Positions 37,085-47,999 of a stretch of DNA of 64,000 nt are shown piece by piece (positions within the stretch are counted from its first letter, which is position 1; the number at the start of each line of letters is the position of its first letter). The DNA is taken from NCBI GenBank assembly GCA_963675135.1, contig OY776121.1:63504265-63568264 (forward strand), given 5' to 3'. The stretch is from Galeopsis tetrahit. Lineage: Eukaryota > Streptophyta > Magnoliopsida > Lamiales > Lamiaceae. The notes below the pieces were generated by a model. That model was not told the DNA's origin, did no database searches, and saw only the letters and a list, made by a program, of their open reading frames with translations. Made by a program: the position numbers and the translations under genes.

Positions 37085-38639
37085 TGTCAAGCAATTCCAG
37101 TCGATTAGACGTCTCCAACCAAGTAGAACACTTGAATATAGAAGAAATAGCTGCTTTAGGATAGTAATTCCAAAAGTAATCAACAAAACAAACATCACAT
37201 AAGAATTTAAGTGGTTCGATCAATGTGATCTACATCCACTGGACCAGACATGTACTTCTTTGATTGATCAAGAATGATTACACACTCATTCACTCGGAAT
37301 AGGATATTTCCTCACTTCACTCGTGAACTCACACAACTCAAAGATTACAATCGTACTTGCATCCAAAATCGTAACCTTTACAATGTACACAAATAAGAGT
37401 TTATAAAGACCAAAGGTAGTTGCTGCTGTTAGGAACTGTTTTGAGTAGTTAGCAACCGTTTGCAACCGCTTGTAACAACCCATGTGCTCTGTTATTGCCC
37501 AACTGAAATGGTAGTTATGCCCTCAAGTTGTTGTAACTGTAATACAGTTAGTTAAACTAACTAACTTTCATATCAGAAGACTTGTCCATAAAGATTAGAA
37601 CACTTCTGCTGTTCTGATACCCAACTCTTCTGTTCTGATTAGACCTGTCAAGACGGGCCGGCGGGGCGGGACGGGCCAAAACCGCAAAAGCCCGCCATTT
37701 GGCGGGGCGGGGCGGGCCAGACCGTTTGTTAAGCGGGCTGCAAAAACCTCAACCCAACCCAAAAATGGGCGGGCCGCGGGTTTAGGCGGGCCAACTTTTT
37801 TTTTTTTTTTTTTTTTTACAAAAGTATTTATTAAATTTATTAAGAAACACAAAAATTACAGTATATATCAAGAATTATAGTGTTAATAATTAACAACAAA
37901 AAAACTAATTAGAAACATTGTCATTATTAATTGTACAATACACTATAAATTACAATAATATTATTTATATATATCAGAAAATGAAGAAAGAAGGAAAAAA
38001 AATGGAGCTGAATAATCTGTCATTTACTAGAGTTTTTTCTTTTAGTTAGATTTATTGTATATTTTTTTAAAACAAAGTTGGATAGTTCAAATGGTTAGAG
38101 CATCATTACCTAGATAGGTCTTGAGTTCAACCCCTACAAAAGGCATAAAATACATTTTTTTATATTTTTTAAGTAAATATAATATTTAAAAAAAAAGGCG
38201 GGCCAGCCCGCCAAAGCCCGCACCAACCCGCCAAAGACCGCGAACCAAACGGTCCGGCCCGCCTGGGCCCGCTTCCTGGCGGGCTTGGAAAAGCTTAGCC
38301 CAACCCACTATTTTAAGTGGCGGGGCGGGCTGACCCAACGGGCCCAGCCCGTTTTGACGGCTCTAGTTCTGATGATCAAAAGCTAACTCTGCTGATAGAC
38401 TCCATACTGTGCTGATCTTTTACTGTGCTGATGTACTGATCTTGGTACACTCTGCTGAAGTACTGTGCTGACCCAGTACTGTGCTGATCTGGCCAACTGT
38501 GCTGAAATCTAAGCATCACCTCCTCAGCTGATTGAAAACCTTCAACTCATCTGATTTTGGCCCAAGTTATCTTCTTTTATCCTATCAGCTCACTACTCAC
38601 TTAGTGTGCTGACTATGAGATAATGAGATAACACTCACA
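37085..38639 (-). repeat. 5' LTR of copia element 1, interrupted by a hAT element
   Basis: LTR sequence at 37085-37639 and 38366-38639 surrounds the hAT insertion 37640-38365. Without the insertion and one copy of its 8-bp duplication it is about 821 bp. Confidence 0.92.
37640..38365. mobile_element. Non-autonomous hAT-type element with tRNA-like core (copy 2), 726 bp
   Basis: Perfect 8-bp target duplication GTTCTGAT (37632-37639 and 38366-38373); the empty site is visible in the other LTR. Differs from the copy at 17345-18072 at only a handful of positions (for example a T-run length, agacagg/agatagg and a 4-bp indel near 38010). The tRNA-like core is at 38077-38146. Confidence 0.95.
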
Positions 38640-38739
38640 CATATAAAGTGAGGTAATTGATTTGATTAGTTTGAAGATCCATGGGCTATCATGTCGGATC
38701 CGAACCAATCCAACTCTTTTAATTTTGGGTATTTGAAAG

Positions 38740-39148
38740 GGCTCTGACTATTTACACTTTCATTTAGATTGAGAACACTCCCCACTTGATGCACCCCTCT
38801 CGAATTGTCCTAAATACTCTTTTGTCTTAAATTTTTTTTTTACTAAAAACACCCTATCCCAAAATCCTAATTTCTTTTCTTCTTCCCTTTCTCTCCTCCT
38901 TTTCTCCTTCCCCGCTCCATTTCTTCTTCCCCATTTCCTTTCTCACCCAACCACCACTATCGAAAGTAGTGGTGGTGACTACAATTAGGGTTAGAGTTTA
39001 AATGTTGAAAGTGAAGTGTAAATAATAGTAAGGGTACATTTAATAATGTTATTTTACTTAAAGGGTATTTTAGATTTTTACATTATTATTAAATTAATAA
39101 ATTGAAAGTGTGTTATTCACCTAAATGGAGGTGTAAATAGTCCGGGCC
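38740..39148. mobile_element. Non-autonomous Mutator-like element, 409 bp
   Basis: Perfect 9-bp target duplication ATTTGAAAG (38731-38739 and 39149-39157). Inverted termini of about 28 bp: left GGCTCTGACTATTTACAC.., right complement GGCCCGGACTATTTACAC... The core is pyrimidine-rich (38870-38950). Non-coding. Confidence 0.88.
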
Positions 39149-39539
39149 ATTTGAAAGTGGAAACCCAATATTTAGATTGGTCAAAATTGAACCAATTGGG
39201 CCTGCCTCACCGGTCTCTTAAAATTGAAAGTTATGTAATCTAAAAATGGCCGGCCTCTAAATGTACAAAGGAAATTTTTTATACGACACCTTAATTTATC
39301 AGTACAAGTCTATATCCTCGTAAATTTTTTTAAAAATATGATAATAATTCTTTTAAATATCATGCTTCCTCCATTTAGCAAAAACCTAGTCTACTGCACT
39401 ATAAAAACATGCTCGAAAATCATGTACTCCGTATTAATTATGTGTCATGAGTAATTTATATATACATATATAATGTATTAGTACTATTATTATAAAAAAA
39501 AACATGTTTTTAAATTAGTGTAATACTTCGGGTGTGTTT

Positions 39540-39947
39540 GCAAACCATAGTGATTGATTCAAAGTAATTAAAATAGATTTTTGCAATAAAATTGAAAGTT
39601 GATAGTGTTTTAAAATTAAACACTTTAAATCAATTGTGTATATGTTGTGGTGTTTACAAAACAAACCACTTTTTTTTATAAATTTACAAAAAACATCATT
39701 ATTACATTTAGATAGATAATGTGTAAAAATGAAATATTATTTAAATTGCGAGGGCAAAATTGTAAAATTAATTATTATAATGATGAGAAGCACATAGAAG
39801 CTATTAGAAGTAGGTGGAGAGGTGCTTCACCAAAATCACTTTTAACAAATTAACTTAATCATTTAGTTGTGTTTGCAAACACTCCAAAAGTGATTCTATT
39901 TGAAAAAAAAAGTGTTTTTAAGCATCTTCTAGTGTTTCCAAACACCC
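39540..39947. mobile_element. MITE with GGGTGT termini, 408 bp
   Basis: Left GGGTGTGTTTGCAAAC and right complement GGGTGTTTGGAAACAC are flanked by ACTTC on both sides (39535-39539 and 39948-39952). The termini resemble Harbinger-type MITEs, although a 5-bp duplication is not typical of that group. Confidence 0.6.
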
Positions 39948-39952
39948 ACTTC

Positions 39953-40559
39953 ATTTGTCCCTACTCAATATGACATTTACAGTTTGCACATATGTTAAAG
40001 TAGAAGTTATTTATTGATATTTAAATGGATAAAATTATTTTTTTAATGAACGTTAGATGATCATATGAAATAAATAAGATAAAAAAAAAATGTTTTATGT
40101 AAGAAAAGAGATGATGTGAACTATAACATTAAGATGTTTAAACAAGCATAAAATGCAAGGTCATGTGAAAAAAAAATTGAGGATGATAGTTAAATGAAAT
40201 TGTTGGATTGCTTATCCAGTGACATAATCTTTAACGGTACCAAGTCATCTGATAAGTTGTCTTCATTGACCATCTCATCTAATATCTCAGTTGAGTTGTC
40301 TTCAATCGATTTTTTCCATTTAATTTAACATTTTATATTTATACCAATTCTTATTAATGATAAATAAACATTTTTGTCAAATGTTCAATTGAGTGAGGGC
40401 CAAATGAAGTATTTTTTTTATCTTTCCATCAATGAAATGTAGTCTCATACAATTTATGAAAATCATTACCCTTCAACCATCACTTAATTATTCAATTTGT
40501 CATCAACTTTATAGTTTATTCACCACTTCAATGCGACTACATTTGGTGAATGAATGAAG
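39953..40559. other. AT-rich intergenic DNA
   Basis: No gene recognised. Confidence 0.4.
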
Positions 40560-40686
40560 TACTTTCTTCGTCCCAAAATTAACTTCATGTGGAAGCTTAT
40601 AAAAATGTTTTCATTTTAAGGGTATGATTTTTATTGTAAAAAAGAAAAAAATATAGAGTAAAATTTATTTTGGATGGGAGGGAGTA
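40560..40686. mobile_element. Short Stowaway-type MITE, 127 bp
   Basis: Left TACTTTCTTCGTCCCAAAAT and right complement TACTCCCTCCCATCCAAAAT with TA edges. Confidence 0.78.
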
Positions 40687-41051
40687 CGTTTTTATTTGAA
40701 AAAAAAAAAAAACATATTTTTTTCTTGACTATAGAAACTCATACGTCATGTTTTTTCATAAATCATTAGTATTTTATGGAGTAATATTGGTGTGTTGTTC
40801 AAAGTGCGAAACAAAACGAAGGACTTAAATTTGTGGCGTTTGTAAAAAGAAAAGAAAATAAAATGAAAGGAAGACCAGACAGTGGGGTTTTATTGTTTGA
40901 CACGACAGTGTTTATACTATTATCTATCTAATTATTTTAAAAAATAGAAAATATTACTAAAATATCTTTTGTGTTTTTGAAGCAAGGTTCTTCTTCTTCT
41001 TCTCTTGTTGGTTCCAAATAATTCCAAATTGAGAAGGCAGGCAGGCAGAAA
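40687..41051. promoter_or_regulatory. Upstream region of the J-domain/ferredoxin gene
   Basis: No other gene. TTTATACTAT at about 40911 could serve as a TATA element 140 bp before the ATG, and a CTTCTTCTTCTTCTCTTG tract at about 40988-41005 resembles a plant 5'-UTR pyrimidine patch. Both are weak calls. Confidence 0.35.
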
Positions 41052-42965
41052 ATGCAAGGTCCTGCAATTCCTGTGCTGTACAAGCCCTGTTCAATAAGCA
41101 TTCCCTTGACAAATCCCCGAAGAATAAAGGTACACCCCCAGCCCCAGAGGTTGGGGTTGGGGAGATGCAGGGCATCCGCCTCTCCAATCACGGAATTCAA
41201 TTTGTACGAACTTCTGGGCGTCGATGCGTCGGCGGATACATCACAGATAAAGGGTGCTTACAGGGCGCTGCAGAAGCGCTGCCACCCTGATATAGCCGGC
41301 CCGCCGGGCCATGACATGGCTATCCTTCTCAATGAGGCCTACTCTCTTCTCTGCGACCCCGTCTCCCGCATGGCTTATGATAAGGTTCTTTTATTTAAGG
41401 ATCAAACTGTATCTGGTCTATTTACTTAGAAATTGATATATTGCAGTATTAGCATTATGTTATAACAAAAGCTTCAATACACCACCTATGGTGTTCACTT
41501 GTGGATCCATAGATTTTAATTTGATAATAATTTTATGACTATAGTAACAAAAATTGGCTTGAAAGGTATTTATTGGTATTGGTTTTATCACTCAAGAATT
41601 TTAATTCTATTATTAGAAGTGTAAAATCAGTTCATTTATATTTAGTATTGTAAGAAAAAAATGATTATTTGGTTGTTATTGAAATGAGTATAATAAATTT
41701 GTGCAGGAGCTGGCTAAAGTTGTAGATTTGCAAGGGTTTACAGGGAAGCCCATATATTCAGTTTGGGTGGGGTTGGAAATAGAGGAAAGGGCTGTTTTTG
41801 TGGATGAAGTGAAGTGCATTGGTTGCTTAAAATGTGCGTTACTTGCGGACAAGACATTTGCAGTTGAAACTGTTTATGGAAGAGCCAGAGTTGTGTCTCA
41901 ATGGGCTGACCCTGAATCCAATATTCAACAGGCTATTGCCGCCTGTCCTGTTGATTGCATCTCGTAAGATCAACATACTATTACAAGTAATTGCAACCTG
42001 CTGATTTGTTATAGTAGTAGTAGTATATATATTGATGATGAATTTTGAGTAGTGCAGAATTGTGGAGAGGTCCGATTTGGCTGCTCTTGAATACATAATG
42101 TCAAAGCAGCCTCGTGGAAGAGTAAGAATCGGTGCAGGCAACACAGCTGGTGTACGGACAGCAGATGTATTCGACGAGTTGGAGAAATTCAAGGCTCGAT
42201 ATGCTAATTACAATGCTTCTAAAAATTACTCCAAGGTTAATAATTACTCCTCTCTCCCTCCAAAACATTTTTAAATGATCAATTCTAAATTAGTAAAAAA
42301 CATGTAGCTAACTAATTAATTTAAATAAGGTGCAGGAGGAATCAGAGGCTTATAAAGGTATTCGCGCCATCCAAATGCTAACAAATTGGTTATACTGGAA
42401 TACCCCCAGTACGAGTGACGCCGCACCACTAGCACTAGTACTAGCAAGCCAAAATTGGAAATTAGGTGCAGACACAGGAAAATACAATGGAGAGACCATT
42501 GAGAAGCTAAAAGCTGCTGCAGCTGCTCGTCGCAATCGCAAAGGTGCAACCGCAACTACTTCAGAGTCTACCGAGTACTGGGAGCCCTTGGCCATTGCAT
42601 TACCAACCACACCCAAACCCACTCGCAATCCTGGCTCCAAGCCCCCTGAAGCCGACATGCTTCAGCCAAATACTGATGACGAACTCCCAAGCCGCCCCAT
42701 CAAGCGTTCAACCAGAAGTAGCCCTTTGCGTAGGGGTGTGCCAATGGCAGCTTCCATTGTGGCTGCAACCGTCATTCGCCTACAGCAAGTAGATGCGATG
42801 GGTGGTAGTGGGCAGGTGGAAGACCACGTTGGTGGGTCCCTGGCGCTAGCCATTGTCAATAGCTCATGGATGCAAGTTGGTTTAGCTGCTGCCACATGGT
42901 ACCTCATTGTCATGTTCGCTGTGGAGTTAGTGGAAGCAGCTCTTCGTCTTCGGAGAAAATTCTAA
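41052..42965 (+). CDS. DJC76: Chloroplast J-domain/ferredoxin protein (DJC76/DJC77 type, 4 exons)
   Basis: Exons 41052-41384, 41707-41963, 42058-42235 and 42336-42965 total 1398 nt (465 aa), all GT..AG and in phase. Residues 1-45 are basic, Ser/Pro-rich and transit-peptide-like. A J domain occupies about 48-111 with the essential HPD at 78-80, so it should stimulate an Hsp70. A ferredoxin-like [4Fe-4S] domain follows (about 142-197) with Cys148, 151 and 154 (CIGCLKC) and Cys191 before Pro (ACPVDCI). The C-terminus has two hydrophobic stretches (about 405-420 and 440-455), suggesting membrane attachment. Arabidopsis has three such plastid proteins (DJC76, DJC77, DJC82). Length and C-terminus best fit DJC76, but DJC77 is not excluded. 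It is convergent with the F-box gene, with 317 bp between the stops. Confidence 0.92.
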
Positions 42966-43282
42966 TTAAGAATGTACTGTACATAAGTTTTACTAGGAAA
43001 CATTATTCAATTGATGGTGGGTGTATATATATATATTTACAAGGACAGCAAGAATCAACAGATCTGAAACAAAATTCATACATGGAGACTTCACCCACGT
43101 GTATACAAAAAACAAGTGTATCGATCATACTGTTGAATGAAACATCTATTATATATCCATATCATTACTCAAACACCATTGCATTGAAACGTGCAGCCAA
43201 CAGGATAAATCTCGTCAACATTAACAAATCCATCAAACACTGTCCCCATTAATCGAGAATCATAAAAAAGTTGAAATTAAAC
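42966..43282. other. Shared 3' region of two convergent genes
   Basis: Holds the 3' UTRs of the J-domain gene (+) and the F-box gene (-), so their transcripts could overlap. Nothing else seen. Confidence 0.5.
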
Positions 43283-45052
43283 CTACGGGTCAAGATAAAC
43301 TATTTCAGCAAAGACAGATGCTCTTCGCACACGGAGTAATTCCTTCACCAAGTCCCATCCGCTATCCGTTGAGGCGGGCTTCACAGTCATCCTTTCAAGA
43401 ACAGATGCATTTGCGAGCAAAAAGTTGATAAAACTCAGTTCTTGTTTTATGCCAGAGATTCCAACAATCTTAATAAGCCCAAGTTTATTAAAAGAAACGC
43501 TTGGAAAATTTTCCACAATGTTGGCAGATGCTCTGCCCGGAGTAGCCTGCACAAATACAATGATGAGAAATTCAAAGGAAGCAATCGGTTTTGCCTTTCC
43601 TTTTGTTTTTCCAAAATGTTTTTACCCTATTAGAAAAGCATGGAATAATATAATCTTATGCCAAAAGAAAACTAACCAATATCTCAAGTTCCTGAAGGTT
43701 GGGAGAACTTGTTAGAAGGCAAATTGCAGCCAAATTCTCTTCAATGTCATTGAAATTAATGCGAATTGAAAGGAAACTAAGATCAACACATGGCGTAGGT
43801 AGCATTCTTGGAATAGTTCCAGCAGCCAAATACTGGAGGAAAACATTAAGGAGAACGATTTAGCTATAAACTGTAATGATAATTAAGATGCATGCATATG
43901 AAAATTTGGGGAAATATATTATATGTAGTATTTAAAGCTTTTCAATATTTGATCTGAGATTTCGAAATTTAAATTGGATTCTTAAAAACTCAACACATTC
44001 ACAGCTAGAATTACCTATAAACGTGTTTTCTATTTACACAGCACACTCCCCCAATGACTAATACTCCTATATTAATGCAAATATGTTTTTTTTTTTAATT
44101 TCAATTCTTATTTTATTTGCACTTTTACAACTTCCAATAAAACTCACAAATTATTACTTCAACATATTCACTTCAAATTAAAATTAGAAAAACAAAACAA
44201 TAAATACACTGGGTTTTCCTCTAATTCTAAACCTTAATATTGGATAAAGGAAACCATCCATACCTTCAAGAAAAAGATTTGAATCTCAAGCCTTTGAATA
44301 TGAGGTACAGAAGCAAAAAACTTGATCATAGTGCTGCCAAAAACTAGATTTCCATAACGACCAATGATAACAACTGCAAGATTGAACGTATCCAGGAGAG
44401 TAACATCATCAAAAACACCCCCAACATCCAAGAAAAGCAGATTCGGAGCATGAATGTTAAGAAGACGGAAACCGTCAAAGTTAATCAAAGTCAATCGCTC
44501 AAGTAAAGGGCAACCGGATACCATATTCTCAAAGGCCAACTGATCCATAGTAATTTGCTGAAGGTCAAGGCTCTTCAAGCTTTTAAACCCATTGAAATTA
44601 AATGGAGGTTTCAAAAGACAGTTATATAGTTCCAAATGGGTCAAGTTTTGGCATGAGTATACACAAGAAGGAAGCCTGTAACGATGACCTTTCCAGCATT
44701 CAAGGATTAATTCCTCTACAGCCGACCTTCTTGAAAGATAAAGAATCCATCTATCGATATCAGTACTAGCACCCCGAAGATTTTGATGGGAAAGCTTGAA
44801 TTTAAGTATAGGGCCCATATGAAGTAATAGGACACGGTCAACAATACTCACTAGTTTGGCTTTTACAAGGGCTTCATCTTGGGAATTAGAGACTAAAACA
44901 GAGTGATTATCAAATACCAGATATGGTAGAGTAGCCCATTTGAATCTCCACTTGCTCGATAAAACACTTGTTCGAACCGCATCCCTCAGACATAAATGTG
45001 ACAATATTTTGTCTATGATAAGCTCTTCTGGTAAGTTGCTGATTCTATCCAT
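43283..45052 (-). CDS. F-box/LRR/FBD protein (3 coding exons)
   Basis: Probable substrate-recognition subunit of an SCF ubiquitin ligase. Coding exons 44264-45052, 43677-43832 and 43283-43546 total 1209 nt (402 aa). The N-terminal F-box (about 1-45: ISNLPEELIIDKILSHL..VRTSVLSSKW) binds Skp1. Leucine-rich segments (for example LTHLELYNCLL, LKSLDLQQI, CPLLERLTL) follow, and the C-terminus is FBD-like (VLERMTVKP..., LLRVRRASVFAEIVYLDP). This architecture is the large plant FBD family, similar to At1g13570; the target is unknown. The start was placed at the Met beginning MDRISNLPEE because the upstream frame crosses a likely splice acceptor (TTACAG) at 45079-45081. Confidence 0.9.
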
Positions 45053-45078
45053 CTCTATTTCCAAATTGCGAGGGCTTT

Positions 45079-45224
45079 CTGTAATCAAGATGAAACAAAC
45101 ATAAAAAAAAAATACAGTGGTTTCATACAAGCATTATATACAAGAGAGTGAATTATAAAACAAGTTAAGGACGGATCATATAGATACCTTATGTCATAAA
45201 CAAGAAACGAAAAGAGGGACTCAC
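45079..45224 (-). other. Probable 5'-UTR intron of the F-box gene
   Basis: On the minus strand CCA|GTGAGT at 45225/45224 is a good donor, and GATTACAG| ending at 45079 a good acceptor. Removal leaves a short leader 26 bp before the ATG at 45052. Confidence 0.6.
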
Positions 45225-45352
45225 TGGAGATGGGAGTTGCCACTGGAAGGCTTTATATGAAAAAGCCTGTGAAATATTGAGTCTGAGTTTAGCCTGTTAT
45301 CTATGATATAACACTGTTATCTATGATATAACTTTTTTTTTAATAGCCTTGC

Positions 45353-45545
45353 TGTGAGAATAGGTAATGAGGTGATAGAATTATTCACTATTTATAAGAG
45401 TATTTATAAAGACATAATTAAGGTAAGAGATAATTAAGGTAAATACAATAACCATATATACAAAGATATGAACTAAATTAAAATATATTATTCCTATATT
45501 ATTATTTCCTATTATATATTATTCCTATATTATTATTCCCTATTA
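45353..45545 (-). repeat. 3' LTR of copia element 2
   Basis: Matches 51369-51593 apart from two indels. The pol frame runs into it and ends at 45502. Confidence 0.85.
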
Positions 45546-46296
45546 CCCCCGTCATGCGATGCTGTGGATGCAATCGAACACATAGCTTGGAACGTAACAA
45601 CTCGAAACTGGGGCGAGGAAGACTCTTGGTGAAGACGTCGGCGACCTGAAGAGTAGATAGGACGAACTTGGTGATGAGGCGACCAGATGAGACCAATTCG
45701 CGAACAAAATGACAGTCAATGTCGATGTGTTTTGCTCATTTATGAGCAACATGATTTTGACTCCAAAACAAGGCACTTTTGTTATCACAAAACAGGGTTG
45801 GAGCCGAGGAAGGAAGCTGACCAAGCTCCCAAAGAAGTTGAGTAACCCAAATCATTTCTTTGGCTGTGCTCGCGAGTGCCCTATACTCGGATTCACAGCT
45901 CGAGCGAGCAACAGTGGGTTGTTTCTTCGCACTCCAAGAGATTAAGTTTCCACCTAAGAAAATTGAGTAACCATAAGTGGAGCGACGAGTTTCAGTGCAA
46001 TGCGCCCAATCCGCATCCGAATAACCAACGAGCGAGTAGTCACCAATCCGGCCAAAGGAGAGTCCATAATTGATAGTGCCCTTAACATATCTGAGGATCC
46101 TTTTGACCGCGAGGAAGTGGTCGATGGTCGGCGAGTGTAGAAACTAACTAACATGATTCACAACATATAAAAGATCAGGACGAGTGATCGTCAGATACTG
46201 TAGCGCGCCGACGAGCGAGCGATATAGAGTGTGGTCGGCAAAAGATTCCCCAGAGCTCACCAAAGATTCCCCAGCTGCGAGGGGAGTGGAGGCAGG
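45502..46296 (-). pseudogene. RNase H end of copia element 2 pol
   Basis: The minus strand encodes the copia RNase H segment in more than one frame, ending with the ADVFTKSLPRPSFELLRSKL motif typical of the polyprotein end. It is the continuation of the pol on the other side of the inserted solo LTR. Confidence 0.75.
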
Positions 46297-47994
46297 TGAT
46301 TCACGTGTTATACAACACTAAATAAACAACCGCAAGTGTACGGCGTCTATCGTAGCGTGATAAGCACGAGGTCGATCCCACGAGGAGGTTAAGCGTAAAA
46401 GTGGTAGTTTGCTAGTCGAATTCTAAGTAGGCGTGATCGAAATTTTGAATAAAATGTTTTACTCTAAAGTTACCTACCAAGTGTCACGAATAAGCAACAA
46501 AGAGCAAAGATAAAATCGATCAAATGGCATACAAATCACAAAACGAAAGTAAAGTGGATGTAAACTCAAAGAGAAAAGGTGGGTTCCAAGGCAATTGTAG
46601 TTCTTAGATGTCCGTTTATGAGAGTTATCTTGTTTAATTGGCCATTAAGGTTATCTCAAATAGGGTGATCACACAAGAAGAACTAATCGATCTCTCGATA
46701 CAAACTAATTCAAAGACGCAATGTAATATAAGCTCGTATGTCTACATCACAAACATTACACCATCTAAAATAGCTCCTAAGATCATTCGATTCCCTCTCC
46801 GATAATTAATCCTCTCTCGAGATCATAATAATACCGGGTTGCACATTCGCATACGATTAAATGGAATAAATCTCTCGATACTATCCCAATTAACAATGAA
46901 TCAAGAAAATCATTATGGCCACTAACAACATGCTTTGCAATGGATAATTGAATATGCAAATAAGAAATAAACACCAATTAAAGCAAGAAATTACTCATAA
47001 ACATCAATCCAAGTCTTACAATGCCTTAGAACCACAAGGTGTTTAGCTAACTACTAACATAATCAAATTACAAATCCCAAATGAAATAACTAAATAAAAA
47101 GGAAAAGAAAGAGAAAGCTTAGTCTAGAATGTGGTAGGGAATGGAATTTGGGAGCTATTGCATCCTTTCTTCCTTGATTTGGTGGAGAATTGATGAAGAT
47201 ATGGCCAAAACACCTCCAAGTATGTGTAACTATGTGTGGATTTGGGGAAGAATGTCTTGGGTTTCAAGAATGAGGCCTTATATAGTGTTGGGGAAGGGTT
47301 TGGATGGCATATTTGCAAGTTAATCCCTCGAAAATGGAGAAAATACAAGTTTGGCACCGAAAATGGGATGACTCGGCCGAGTTAAGGTCACTCGGCCGAG
47401 TGGGACACTTAAGGAAGCGTGTTCGCGCTTTTTCTAGCCGAGACTCGGCCGAGTTGGGCTTACTCGGCCGAGTGGTCTTCAAATCCAGCACCTACGTATT
47501 TCAACCTTACTCGGCCGAGTGCGCAGTAGAGCTCCAACTCGCAGATTCGGCCGAGTAACCTCACTCGGCCGTGTGCGCAGTAAAACCCAAAATCTCAGAT
47601 TCGGCCGAGTGAGTTACTCGGCCGAGTGCGCAGTCGAAGCCAAACTTGCAGATTCGGCCGAGTAAGGTCACTCGGCCGAATTGCCATGCACTTCGATTTC
47701 AGCCTTTTCTCGTTTCGTGCATAACTTTCGCCTCGGATGTCGGATTGACTTGATTCCTTCGGCTAATTCACTCCGTTTTCCGAGACGAATCCAACTGTGC
47801 ACTCCTCTTTCCAGTCCGATCACTTGTGGTATGTGTTTTGCTCCAAATTCCATCATTTTATCTACAAAATCAACAAAACACAACCTTTCTCTCATTTTGG
47901 CTCAAACAATCATAATCAATGCATAAATCAATGAATTCCACATCAAAACATGCTTCACATGTGCCCCTAAAACGTGTAAATTCCACCCGAATCA
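46297..47994. mobile_element. Solo LTR (Ty3/gypsy-like), 1698 bp, nested in copia element 2
   Basis: Termini TGATTC...GAATCA (TG..CA with a 6-bp inverted repeat). Flanks GCAGG (46292-46296) and ACAGG (47995-47999) form a 5-bp target duplication with one mismatch. The interior near 46330-46400 (CGCAAGTGTACGGCGTC, CGAGGTCGATCCCACGAGG) resembles the conserved end of Tat/Athila-type gypsy LTRs. No internal region is present, so it is a recombination product. The flanking copia frame resumes across it. Confidence 0.8.
47371..47681. repeat. Array of 11 ACTCGGCCGAGT-type palindromes in the solo LTR
   Basis: A 12-bp palindrome, ACTCGGCCGAGT or a one- to two-base variant, starts at 47371, 47390, 47443, 47462, 47509, 47545, 47563, 47599, 47616, 47652 and 47670. 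From 47509 on the spacing alternates 36 and 17-18 bp, giving a repeat of about 54 bp with two palindromes per unit and a shared GTGCGCAGT word. Confidence 0.93.
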
Positions 47995-47999
47995 ACAGG

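Larger units (their letters stand above)
32028..38639 (-). mobile_element. Ty1/copia LTR retrotransposon (element 1)
   Basis: Full-length element on the minus strand with two LTRs (TGTCAAGC...ACTCAYA) and a 5-bp target duplication CATAT (32023-32027 and 38640-38644). Domain order gag, protease, integrase, reverse transcriptase, RNase H is that of Ty1/copia; the gag start (MGNSTKYIIEKFTGTGDFGL) suggests the Tork (Tnt1-like) lineage. After the 5' LTR (on the right) the minus strand reads ATTGGCGCCATCTATGGG, the likely primer-binding region. A purine-rich AAAGGTGGAGAAT precedes the 3' LTR. The LTRs differ at about a dozen places plus repeat number and one insertion, so it is not very recent. Confidence 0.93.

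Noticed and set aside
47371..47681. CRISPR-like spaced repeats
   Set aside because: The genome is a plant nuclear genome, the repeats are short palindromes within an LTR, and the intervening sequence is itself repeated.
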